Part shown: piece by piece, positions 31,605 through 42,214 of the stretch
How the letters are laid out: each line of letters begins with the position of its first letter
Numbering within the stretch: the first letter of the stretch is position 1
NCBI RefSeq assembly: GCF_001659605.2
Contig: NC_035173.2
Location: forward strand, 14,470,945-14,534,944
Reading direction: 5' to 3'
Length of the DNA: 64,000 nucleotides
Source of the DNA: Manihot esculenta
Taxonomy: Eukaryota > Streptophyta > Magnoliopsida > Malpighiales > Euphorbiaceae
Notes under the pieces: model-generated
What the model was told of the DNA's origin: nothing
Database searches by the model: none
Seen by the model: only the letters and a program-made list of their open reading frames with translations
Made by a program: the position numbers and the translations under genes

Positions 31605-33046
31605 GTGAGGTAGATATCTGGATATATCGGTTGGATTCCCATTAATGTGGACTTGGAGAAAGGTTATAATTGAGTTAGTTGGATGTTTCTCTTTGATACG
31701 TTAATTGATGTTGGACTGCCACATGATTTTATTACTTTAGTCATGAATTATGTAACCTCTTCTTCAATGAAGTAGAGATTTAATGAAGGAGTTTAAGCAT
31801 AGTCGGGGATTAGATAGGAAGACCTTTTTCGCCCTATCTATTTGTTTGTGTATGGAACGGCCAGGTCATGGTACCTTTAAAGTGGTTAGGGAGAAAAATA
31901 GAGGCTTGTGGTATTGAAGGTAGCTCAAGTTTATCTCATCTTTACTTCATGCATGATATAGTCATATTTGTAGAGGCTACTAAAAGCCAAATGGATGTTA
32001 TTAAAGGGAAATGATAAGTATCCTAAAATAAAAGTTTATTATTCTTATAATGTTCATTGGCCTTTGCTGAGAATGCTGAGTAATAAGTTTGGTGTGGTTG
32101 AAACTCAAATTTTAGAAAGATATGTTGATGTGCCTTTGTTGCATGATCGAGTCAGCAATAGTACATACAGTTATGTGGTAAATAACATTTAGTGATAGAT
32201 GGAGGGATTGAATGTTAAGCAGCTATCTTTAGTCCGAAGGGGTACTTTAACTCAGCTGGTTTTATCTGCAATGCCAATTTTTCATATGCATATCTTCATG
32301 TTATTTGTTTTTCTGTGTAGGAAAGTTGAGAAGCACTGACACTCTTTTATTTGGGGCTCTTCATGTTCTTGTTTCTTTGTGTAGGAAAGTGAAAACATGT
32401 TTGGGGATGGTTTAGGCCACAGTCACATAAGACTTTTCCTTTGCCTAGTGATGCATAGAGCTATTTTAACAAATCATGTCGTTGTGATGGAGCGGAGAAA
32501 AAAACTTAGTGTTTTGTCTGAGACTGTATGGAGAGCTAGTTAATAAGGATTCTTTTTACTCTAATATTTCAATACAGGATTGGGTTGTTTCTAATTTGAG
32601 TGTTTCTTTAATTCATCCTGGTGGTTATAGATGGAATTTGTTTTTTGGAATTTCTTGTTTGGGTTATTTAGAAGAAAAGGAAGGTGTGGATTTAGGAAGG
32701 AAGCGAGAGATGTGGAGGGTCTCTTTATTGTATTATGTGCCAGATAAAGACTACGAAGGAGACATTGAGTAATATTTTGCTCAAAATGAGAGGTGGAAAG
32801 TGAAAGATATCCATTGGTATTATTGTAAGTGTCCATGTTCCTTTGGTGCAAACTAAAGATGGATGGGGCTATTACAAGACATGAAGTGTATAACTCAAGA
32901 GGAGGAAGTATCTAAAATGAGAAAGGGGAGTGGGTTGTTGGCTTCATGATAAATTTGGATAAGTTATATGTTGATTAGCAGAGATAGAGGCCTTATATTG
33001 GTCTTTTGCAGGTCTAGGATTTAGGGATTAGATTATTGAAACTTAC
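31605..33046 (+). pseudogene. LINE remnant, reverse transcriptase C-terminal part
   Basis: Several broken frames give recognisable plant LINE RT phrases: SPYLF, SSLSHLYFMHDIVIF (the FADD region, degraded), VPLLHDRVSNSTYSYVV near 32120-32180, and LVLSAMPIFHMHIF near 32260. A zinc-binding RVT-like piece (IRLFLCLVMHRAILT) near 32430 is out of place and duplicates 34580. Stops and shifts are frequent. The first 320 bp recur at 10154. Confidence 0.65.
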
Positions 33047-33914
33047 TACAAGAAAACTAGTAATTAGGGATGTTATTTTAAGCAACAAATTTCTAATTGT
33101 CCTTTAATTAAGGTAATATTTTAAGGGTATTTATTTAAGGAACATTCCTAATTGGTAATTTATTTATAATATTCCTGAAATATTACTAAACACATTAGCA
33201 ACATCACAAAAACGTCCTTAAATGATACCTTATTTGTCACATTTCTCCATTCGTCTCTACAAGATGATTAATTTTTTCTCCTATTATTTGGTATTGAAGT
33301 CAAAAGCTGTAAAGATTTTTTTATCTATAAAATATTAACTAATAGCAATATCCTAAAAGTGTCGCAAAAAGGTAATATATTTGTAATGTTTTATAAAACC
33401 CTCCCTAAAAAATTATTAATTTTTCCTTACTTAATTTTGCATTAGTGCGAATACTTATTGAGACATTATTTTATTTGTAAGATGATAATGAATAGCGATG
33501 GTATAAAAACATTCCAAAATGATAATTTATTTGACAAAATGATTGATTTTTTCTTTATCAAATTCACATTAGCATTAATACATAGAGAGACTATTTTCCA
33601 TTGTCTGTAAAAACGAACAGCAATAGCAATAGCATCAAAACGTCTCAAAATAATAATCTATTAGTGACATTCTATTAAAATATCTCTAAAAAATTGTTAA
33701 TTTTCCTTCTATTAATTTAATATTGGCGTTAAGACTTATAATAATAATTTTATTTTACCTGTAAAATTTTAACTAATAGCGATATATATAAAACATCCAA
33801 GAATGAGAATTTATTTATGATATTCCATGAAAACGTTTCTAAAAAATAATTAATTTTTTTTCCATTAGTTTTGCATTAGTGCCACAACTTAAAGAGACAT
33901 TTATCATTGCAGCA
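33047..33914. repeat. CACTA-like non-autonomous insertion with about 150-bp tandem repeats
   Basis: The left edge reads ttactacaagaaaactag, close to the CACTACAAGAAAA terminus of plant CACTA elements. Inside, a block of about 150 bp with ttgcattagtgc, gagacatt, aatagcgat and aaaac.t.c.aaaa.. words recurs four or five times with much divergence. No matching right terminus is visible. LINE coding resumes to the right, so this is an insertion in it. No ORF of significance. Confidence 0.4.
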
Positions 33915-34770
33915 TGATAGATTTAGGGCTCTTCTTATGACATTAGGAAAATGTCTATGGTAATGTGGGATAAAGTTGCAGTGCCAAAAAATTAGGGAGA
34001 ATTATATTTTAGAGATATGATGAATTTTAACAAAACCTTTCTCATGAAGCATAGTTGGAGTGTCATAAGTAATTAAAAAGCACTGTAGATCAAGGTGTTA
34101 TATTCAAAATACTGGGTAAGGAGATTATTTCTACTAATGTCAAAACAAGTGTGAGTAGCTCAATGTGGCATGAAATTGCAGGGGTTTAAAGTGAAATAAT
34201 TCCGAATGTGATATGGGCATTGGAAGATAGGAGTATAACTTGTTTTTGGAAGGATTGTTGGGCTAAAGGACCAAATTTTGATTTATGTGGTTAATAAAAA
34301 GGTTCTGCAAAGCATCATAGATCAAATAATTTATTTTTTTGCGGATGATATAGGCAGATGGAAGTGGAGTGCTACATATGAATTTCTTCTAGGTTATGTG
34401 TTGGATCTTCTAGCTATGGTGATGCTACCATATAATGTCCAAGAGAAGTATGTTGTGTACTAGGGTAGAGTTAAGGATGGTAGGATTGCTATGAAGAGTG
34501 CTTATGAGTTGGTTGAGGGTTTTGATAGAAACCAAGCTGATAATAAGTGAAAACATGTTTGGGAATGGTTTGGGCCACAACGCATAAGACTTTTCTTTTG
34601 TCTAGGGTTGCATGGAGCTATTTTAACTAAAGCTGAGAGGGTGAGAAGGAGATCTCTTCTAATGCTTCGTGTTGTTGTGATAGAATAGAGGAAACAACTT
34701 TGCATTCTTTGCAAGATTGTAGATATGTAAGAGTGTTTTGACTAAGGTTGTATTAGGGGTAGTTAACGAG
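33915..34770 (+). pseudogene. LINE remnant, 3' part with zf-RVT domain
   Basis: Frames yield GELYFRDMMNFNKTFLMKHS, the segment after the RT domain, later GRVKDGRIAMKSAYELVEG and KHVWEWFGPQRIRLFLCLG followed by ILTKAERVRRRSL. These belong to the zinc-binding (zf-RVT) domain of plant LINE ORF2. In-frame stops and frame changes show it is decayed. The end near 34770 runs into the minisatellite. Confidence 0.65.
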
Positions 34771-34789
34771 CACTATTTTTAATGAAGTG

Positions 34790-35299
34790 TTGAAACTCGA
34801 AAGGTGAAAAGCCGAAAATTGAAGTGCTGAAAGGTGAAATTCTGAAAGCCAAAAGGTGGAAACCCAAAACTTGAAGTGCCAAAATGTGAAATTCTAAAAG
34901 CAGAGAGGTAAAAGGCTGAAACCCTCAAGCAAAGGCCAAAACTCTAAAAAGGATAAAACTTAAAGATCGACGTAACTCCAAAAAGGATAAAACTCTAAGA
35001 AGGATAAAATACTAAAAAGGAGAAAACTCGAAGGATAAAATACTAAAAAGGAGAAAACTCGAAGGATGAAACTCCAATAAGGATGAAACTCCAATAAGGA
35101 TGAAAACCAGAAGGATAAAACTCCAAGAAGGATGAAACCCCAAAAGGATGAAACACCATAAAGGATAAAGCTCTAAGAAGGAGGAAACTCGAAGGTTGGA
35201 AACTCGAAAGGATGAAGCTCCAAAAAGGATGAAACTCCACGAAGGATGAAATTCCAAAAAAGGTGAAACTCCAAAATGGATGAAACTCAAAAGATAGAA
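34790..35299. repeat. Minisatellite, about 16-18-bp degenerate unit, left block
   Basis: Variants of aaggatgaaactccaaaa recur roughly twenty times from about 34975, preceded by a looser gaaaggtgaaa.. pattern from 34790. The unit length drifts. On the minus strand the repeats leave a 92-codon frame of Ser/Phe/Leu/Ile-rich peptide; I read this as a by-product. The block is split from 35783-36130 by a MITE. Confidence 0.75.
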
Positions 35300-35307
35300 C
35301 CCGAAGG

Positions 35308-35774
35308 CAGGGGTGAGCAGTATTCAGTTTAAACCGAAAAAACTAATCGAACTGAATTAATTCAAAAATTCGATTTAATTTTTATTCATTCAGTTCGGTT
35401 TGATTTTTAATTTAAAAAATTTTGGTTATTTCCGTTCAATTTGATTTTAGTAAGAAAAAAATCAAAAAAATCGAACCGAACCGAACCGATTAGTGATAAT
35501 AGTATATTATTTTTAATAATATGAAAAAATTATATCATAATCAAGGTTAAAATATTTCAATTAAATTTTAAAATACTAAAAATAAGATGTAAAAAAATAA
35601 AAAATTTATTAAAATTCAAACCAATCAAATCAAATCGAATCAGATCGATTAGATTCAATTTGGTTTTTTTATCAAAATCGGTTCGGCTTGATTTTTATAA
35701 ATATTAAAATTTTGATTTTTAATTTATTTAGTTTGGTTCAATTTTGAATCGAATCGATCGAATGCTCACCCCTA
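35308..35774. mobile_element. hAT-like MITE, 467 bp, inside the minisatellite
   Basis: Ends CAGGGGTGAGCA and TGCTCACCCCTA form 12-bp inverted repeats with one mismatch. The flanks CCCGAAGG (35300-35307) and TCCGAAGG (35775-35782) are an 8-bp duplication with one difference. The interior carries AACCGAACCG/CGGTTCGG words and pairs end to end. It is the best preserved of the four related elements here. Confidence 0.85.
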
Positions 35775-35782
35775 TCCGAAGG

Positions 35783-36130
35783 AAGAAAACTTCAAAACTA
35801 GAAGCCAAACAAAGAGCAACCTGAAATCTACAAATGTGAAAAACCCAAAACTTGAAGATCGAAAGCCCAAAAATCAAAAGGCAAATGTAGAGAACCCAAG
35901 GGTCAAAAACCAAAAAGGGAAGGAAACTCGAAAACTTAAAGATCAAAAACTTGGAAAACAAAGCAAAACGAAGAGAACCCATAAGTCGAAAACTAAGAAG
36001 GGAGGAAACTCGAAAACTTAAAGACCGAAAATCCAAAAATCAAAGGGCTATAGACCGAAAATCCAAAAACTAAAAACCAAAAAAAAATTTCATTCAATAA
36101 TAATAGTAATACAAAAATAGCGAACCTAAA
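35783..36130. repeat. Minisatellite, right block
   Basis: Continues the same style of A-rich degenerate repeats (aaactcgaaaacttaaagat, aacccaaaa..) after the MITE. Beyond it, 36131-37000 is AT-rich with no gene, RNA or clear repeat that I can support. Confidence 0.6.
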
Positions 36131-37000
36131 GATTCGCAAGCTAAAGTGGGGAGACTACTGATATGGTACCCTATTAAGAGAGGGAACTCGAAACGCAGAA
36201 TTTAAAGGGAGAAAATCTGAAATTCGAAAACTAAATAGGTTGAAACATACATTCAAATATCCTAAGTTCTAGTTCAAATAGAGTTCTTATAAAACAAAAA
36301 TTCCAAATAGAGTCAAACACGGAGTCCTTATGCTACCAAAACTCTATAATAACCTCCAAACCTTATCAGGAATGGACTTTCGACAGCTGTTAATAGTGCC
36401 AACCTAAGGTTTGTAAACTTTATCTCATTATTTACTCTTTTCACGAATTACATCCTTAAATTTATTACTAAGTTGAGTATCGAAAGTGTTGCCTACTAAA
36501 CCACCTGGTGCACTACTTGTTTTAAAGATTCAAATCCATCAAAAAGAGTTTTTTCCCAGCTTCATCCCGTGATAACAATAATAATAATATTAATATTAAT
36601 AATAACTAGTTTTTAAATTTTATTTATTTTCCGTTTTAATTTAATTAAAATACTTATATAATAGATGAACTTTAAAAAAGAAATGAAAAAATATTCATAC
36701 CATTTCTATATCAATTAAAAATTAATTAGAATATAGCATGTCCCTACCAATTTAACACCTAAAGTAAAAAAAAAAATAATTAATATTCTACCTTTATAAT
36801 TTTACTTAACTAATTAAAATCTCTATATATTTTTTGAATTAGAATTAAATATCTTTATAATTTCATTTCATCAATTAAAAAATAACAGATATTACTTTTT
36901 TACTCATTTTTACCATTAATCTATTTTTTTTATTAAAGGTAAGAATAATAATTATTACATTTAAATTACCCCTTAATTTACAAATAAAGCTGACTTATCT

Positions 37001-37452
37001 CTATGGGAAACAATATTCAGTTCAAATCAAAAAAACCGATTGAACCAAATTAATTTAAAAATTTCAGTTTGGTTCAGTTTTTAATTTTAAAATTTTCGGT
37101 TATTTCGGTTCGGTTCGATTTTGATTAGAAAAAAAATTAAAAAAACTGAACTGAACCGATTAGTGATAATAATATATTATTTTTAATAATATAGAGAAAT
37201 TAGATCATAAAATTAAAATATTTCAATTAAAATTTAAAATATTAAAAATAAAGTGTAAAAAATAAAAAAATTATTAAAAATTCAAATAGATCAAATCGAA
37301 CCGAATCGAATCTAATCAGATCGGTTTGATTCGATTTAATTTTTTATCAAAATCAATTCGGTTTGATTTTTATAGATACCAGAAGTTCGGTTTTCGATTT
37401 ATTTAGTTAGGTTTAATTTTGAACCGAACCGATCGAATGTTGGCCTTGATCT
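37001..37452. mobile_element. Degraded hAT-like MITE relative
   Basis: Internal blocks (aatattcagttcaaat, ttcggttcggttcgat, gaaccgaaccgatcgaatg) align with the MITE at 35308. Its terminal repeats have decayed and I see no target duplication, so it is an older copy. Confidence 0.55.
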
Positions 37453-39503
37453 CTCCCTCTCTACTTTTCATTACATTCAGGACATCTATCCACCACTTTC
37501 CTCTCTTGCTTCTGCCCAACTCCTCCTTCACCATCTTAGAGCTTCCATTACACGAATGGAAGGGATCTCACATCCTTACACCCATCGCACAAATCCCCTG
37601 CCCTCGTTATATTTTCAACAAAATGAGTTGCTTAAAATGTGTGGACGCTAGTGGCAATGACTACTGCTTAATTTTCACTTGCATGTTAAACCTAAATAAA
37701 CTCCATTACCTGGATATTGAAAGTGATTCTCCAGTGAGAGGAGATTGTAAGTGACAACCAAATAGCCAAACCCTTTTGATGTTTTTATTGCAAAAAGGCA
37801 ACCTTAATAAAAGTTTTTCTCTACTTTTTCCTCTGCTACGATTCCAAGGCAATATCAACACAGTTTCTAGTTGAACTTACAATCTGTTAAAAGAGTCTTG
37901 ACGAGATGAATTGATCTTAATTAGATTAACTCCCCCTAGTAATCATTCTCCAGCATGAATGCTCCAACTGGTATATTTTTTTCTCTCAAAATATATGTTT
38001 ATTTTTACTACATGGGTTGGAGCAATACATCTCATAATGTCAACCAGTACATTATATAAGAAGTCTCTCTTGGTTCTCAATTGGAGTGGGTCAATTCTAA
38101 ACTTGATTTTCTCTTGATGCTCAAATAGACATATGACATTGGAGCGACTTCTGAGAATGGGCTGCAACCATGGTATAGCTGGAGAAAGAAAGCATGGGCA
38201 AAAAAGATGCAACTTATTTCTTATTTGAAACTAGCCAATGAGATTGATAAAATCAAATTAAAAGAATATTTAATGTAATTTTAAAAAATATAAAAATATT
38301 TTAATTAATTAGATCGATTTGTGATAATTATTCAAAGAAAAATTAAAAATAGCAGTAGCATAATACAATCGATTTATATGGAAAAACACAAAAATTAATT
38401 AATTTTAATTAAAATAAAATTAATTACACCTACAAAAATACTAGTAGCAAAGAAACCAATATAATGCATCCCACCAATATATTTTTAATACAGTACACCC
38501 TAAATAAATCATTCAAATTTTAGCATAATATATCAACAAGATTAGGTTTATATATTAATAATATTTTAAATAATTTTAATTACAATTGACATAAATTTCA
38601 GTTATTTAAAATCCTGATGGTCTACTGTGCTTATTCTTGGTGCCTCATTCTGCATGCCTCGCTCTAGAAGCCATCGTACAAGAAGCATCGATACAACTTT
38701 GAGTATTTGGTTGTTTGATGATGAATATGCTGGAAGTATTTACTCCTTTGCATGTTTGATTTCTCAATTCTTTGTTTTTACTTCTATTCAATTTCTCGAT
38801 TCCGTTGCATGTTTGATTATGAATCAATTAAGCTAATTTCTCAATTTTATGTTTCTACTTCTATTCAATTAATCAATTTCCTATGTCTTTGTTTTATGGT
38901 GCATACTGGTTTAAAACTTTCGTTTGGAGAGAATTGAAAGGAAAAAAAATAGAAAAATGGTTTGATTCAATTTAATTTGATTTTGATTAATGAATTCAGT
39001 TTTTTAAATTAAAATTGACCAATTGCATTTTTTTAATTAATATTGGCTAGTATTTTAAATTAAAATTTTCAATAATTTTAATAACATAAAATTGTAATAA
39101 TTTTAGTAAATTAAAATTTTAATAATTTAATAAATCACAATTTTAATAATTTGATTTATTAAAATTTGATAATTTTAAAATTGACATAAATTTTCAATAA
39201 AAATTACTTAAATTTAAGTAATTTAAATTAAAATTTTTACTAATTCTAATAACTTCAAATTTTAATAATTTCAGTAAAATTAAAATTATTAATAATTTTA
39301 ATAAAAGGAGGCTTTATCGTGCGATTCAAGTTTCTCCCCTTCTCTCTATTCCTTACAAACTCTCTGCTGGTATCCATTTTCATTGTGCGAAAGTGCGGAT
39401 TAATGAATGGTTTATCTTGGAATTGGAGTAACTCATTCTCTTCTTCCTTCACCAGACTACACCTAGGTTTGATCTCCCTCTTATATATTGTGAGAAATTG
39501 GAA
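37453..39503. other. Intergenic stretch, no gene supported
   Basis: Short ORFs at 37419-37754 (+) and 37943-38212 (-) show no family motif that I recognise. 38240-38600 and 39000-39300 are AT-rich low complexity. Near 38755-38880 a block of about 50 bp (ttctcaattctttgtttttacttctattcaa…) is tandemly duplicated with changes. 39300-39503 is a T-rich, mildly CT-rich stretch that could be transcribed leader, but this is not supported. Confidence 0.5.
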
Positions 39504-39508
39504 GGCGA

Positions 39509-39780
39509 TATAAAGGATATGTGATATGTCCTTTGACTATGTCTGCAAAATCCTGTAAAATCCCGACTATATCTGTAAAATCCTGTAAAATCCCGTTAGA
39601 ATAGTTCTTTTAACTAATTGTTAACACACACTCCTTCTTTACTTAGGACTATGACTCTGTATATATATATATGTAAATTGCAGTAGTACAAATATAATAA
39701 GAAATTACAGAGGCAGCTTCAATCTTGAGCTCCTCTTCCAAATGAATATTAGTTTTTGCCGGCTTCTTCGATCCTCTTGA
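39509..39780 (+). repeat. Copia 5' LTR
   Basis: 272 bp, TATAAAGGATATG...GATCCTCTTGA. It has a tandem pair of tctgtaaaatcctgtaaaat words near 39543-39594 and a TATA-like tatatatatatatg run near 39658. No mismatch to the 3' LTR was found by eye. Confidence 0.9.
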
Positions 39781-39792
39781 TGGTATCAGAGC
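39781..39792 (+). other. Copia primer binding site
   Basis: TGGTATCAGAGC, complementary to initiator tRNA-Met, directly abuts the 5' LTR. Confidence 0.85.
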
Positions 39793-39832
39793 CTGGTTCG
39801 ATATTTGTTAGGTTTTAATTTACAATTTCACG

Positions 39833-42214
39833 ATGATGAATCCGGAAGATTTGGCAAAAATCATTGCCGCTATCAATACCAAGAATACTGAAGAAGATCC
39901 TTATTATGTGAGCAATTCTGAGGCTCCAGGATTTAGTCTTGTGAGTACTCCCTTGAAAGGACCAAATTACCTTTCTTGGAGTAGGTCGGTACAAATAGCT
40001 CTTCGAGCTAAGAAAAAGCTGGGATTTATCAATGGGAAGATTAAAGCACTAGCGCCTGAATCAGAAAATTACGATAAATGGATGACAGCTGATAGTATGG
40101 TGGTTTCATGGTTGCTAAATGCCATGTCAAAAGATATATCTGATGCTTTTGTGTTTTGTAAGAACGCAAAGGTTCTTTGGGATGAGTTGAAACAACGATA
40201 CGGCGAAAGTAACGGGCCAATGATCTATCAGATTGAGCGAGATATTGCTGGTTACAAGCAGAGTAACAGTACTGTGACAGAATATTACACGAATTTGAAG
40301 AAGAAGTGGGATGAATTGTTATGTTTGGCTCCATTGCCTGTTTGTTGTGAAACAGGTACTGCTATTACAGATTATGAAAACAATAGGAGATTGATGCAAT
40401 TTTTAATGGGATTAGGAGATGAATATGATAACGTTAAAAATCAGATTCTTCTCCAAGATCCGTTGCCGCCTATCAATAAAGCATATTCAATGATTATGAG
40501 CGTTGAAAAGCAAAGAGAAGTCCAAACAGATAGCTCGACTTCAACTGAGACAGCTGCAGTAATGCTTGCTAGACGAAATTATTCAGGTGGTCGAAACAAT
40601 GCTGGTTCTGGAAATAATAGGAGCTATTCTTCTTTCCGTAAAGAAGAAAAGAAGAAACAATACTGCACTAAATGTAAGAATGGAGGTCATACTGTGGCTG
40701 ATTGTTTTCTAATTCATGGGTATCCAGATTGGTTTCTTACTATGCAGGAAAAGAAGGGTATTGATATTAGTAAATACCACAGAGCTAACAATGTCATTCG
40801 AGGTGCAGTGGATGAGACCCCTTTGAAATCAATAGTGCAGCAGCAAAAGGGAGCAGAAAATGTTGACAAAGGGATGGCAGAATTCTTTCAACATGAATTT
40901 CAGAAATTTATCAAATCCAAGAGTGGCAGTGCTGATCAGGACGATGGGGATGTCAGACAAGTGAACTTTGCAGGTATTTTGCTCAATTCAGTATTTTCTA
41001 GCATTAATTTTAATTGCAAGGAAAATTGGATAGTTGATAGTGGCGCAACCGATCATATCACACCTCATCTCCATTTTTATGATCGAGTTGTTAAATTGAA
41101 CCCACCCAAAACCATTAGGTTACCTGATAATTCAACCAGATCGGTTACTCATATTGGTACCATTAAACTAAATTCCAGAATTATTTTGTACAATGTTCTC
41201 TATGTCCCTTCATTCAGCTGCAATTTGTTGTCTGTGAGTTTGCTTACTCGGACTTGTCGAATGTCTGTGCACTCATTTCCCGAATATTGTTTATTCCAGG
41301 ATTTACAGACTGAAGAGGTTTTGGCCAAAGGAACGGTCGTTGACGATCTTTATTATTTGACAGCAGACTCTTTTAATAGAGTTAGTAATTGTAATTCGGT
41401 TAATCGTTGTTTTGAGCATAATAAACATTTGGCAATGCTTTGGCATTCAAGGCTAGGACACGTTTCTTTTAAGAGATTGAAGCATGTGGATGGAGTAGTT
41501 AAATGTGATTACACTGAGCTGATGTGCCCTGTATGTCCAGTTGCAAAACAAACTAGATTATCATTTCCTACTAGTTCTATTTCTACTAAAGATGTGTTTG
41601 ATCTTATCCATGTTGATTTATGGGGACCGTATAAGTTGAAATCAGTTACAAATGCTGTTTATATGCTCACTATTGTTGATGATTATAGTCGGTTTTGCTG
41701 GACATATATGTTAAAAACAAAAGATCAGGTGTTGATTGCTTTGAAGTCTTATTTTTGTTATGTGCTCACACATTATGACAAGAAGATCAAGATTATGCGT
41801 ACTGATAATGGGACTGAGTTTGTCAATTCTGCATGTAGTTCTTTTCTACAGGAACAAGGCACTTTGCATCAACGTACTTGTCCTTATACTCCACAACAAA
41901 ACGGGGTAGTAGAGCGGAAACATCGAACCTTATTAAACATAGCTAGAACCTTGTTTTTTCAATCTAAGCTCCCACCTCATTTTTGGTCTGAATTATTGTT
42001 AGCAGCAACTCATATCACTAACCGTTTGCCGTCCGAAAATTTGCAATGGAAGACTCCCTATGAAAGATTGCATGGTAAACAGGTTAATTATGGGTATTTT
42101 CGAACCATAGGATGCCTTTGTTATGCTACAAATACTGTACCTCATAAAACAAAATTTGCTCCAAGAGCTTTTCCATGTCTTGTTAGGATATGCTCAAAAC
42201 CAAAAGGCATATAA
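39833..42214 (+). pseudogene. Copia gag-protease-integrase, ends at a frameshift
   Basis: Open from ATG 39833 for 793 codons. Gag residues about 1-330, with the start typical of plant copia (LKGPNYLSWSRSVQIALRAK) and a zinc knuckle CTKCKNGGHTVADC at about 278-291. The protease has WIVDSGATDHI (Asp about 401). Integrase follows with HSRLGHVSFKRLKH, CPVCPVAKQ, the DDE parts DLWGPY, DDYSRFCW and RTDNGTEF, and PQQNGVVERKHRT. Near 42175 the frame is lost and it ends early. The following codons of integrase (GYAQNQKAYKLFC) are read in another frame. Confidence 0.88.

Noticed and set aside
35012..35290. 92-codon minus-strand ORF with repeating Ser/Phe/Leu-rich peptide
   Set aside because: It lies wholly in a minisatellite of changing unit length; the hydrophobic repeat is the translation of the repeat unit.
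37419..38212. ORFs of 111 (+) and 89 (-) codons as host genes
   Set aside because: No recognisable domain, intron context or promoter; the first one starts inside a decayed MITE end.
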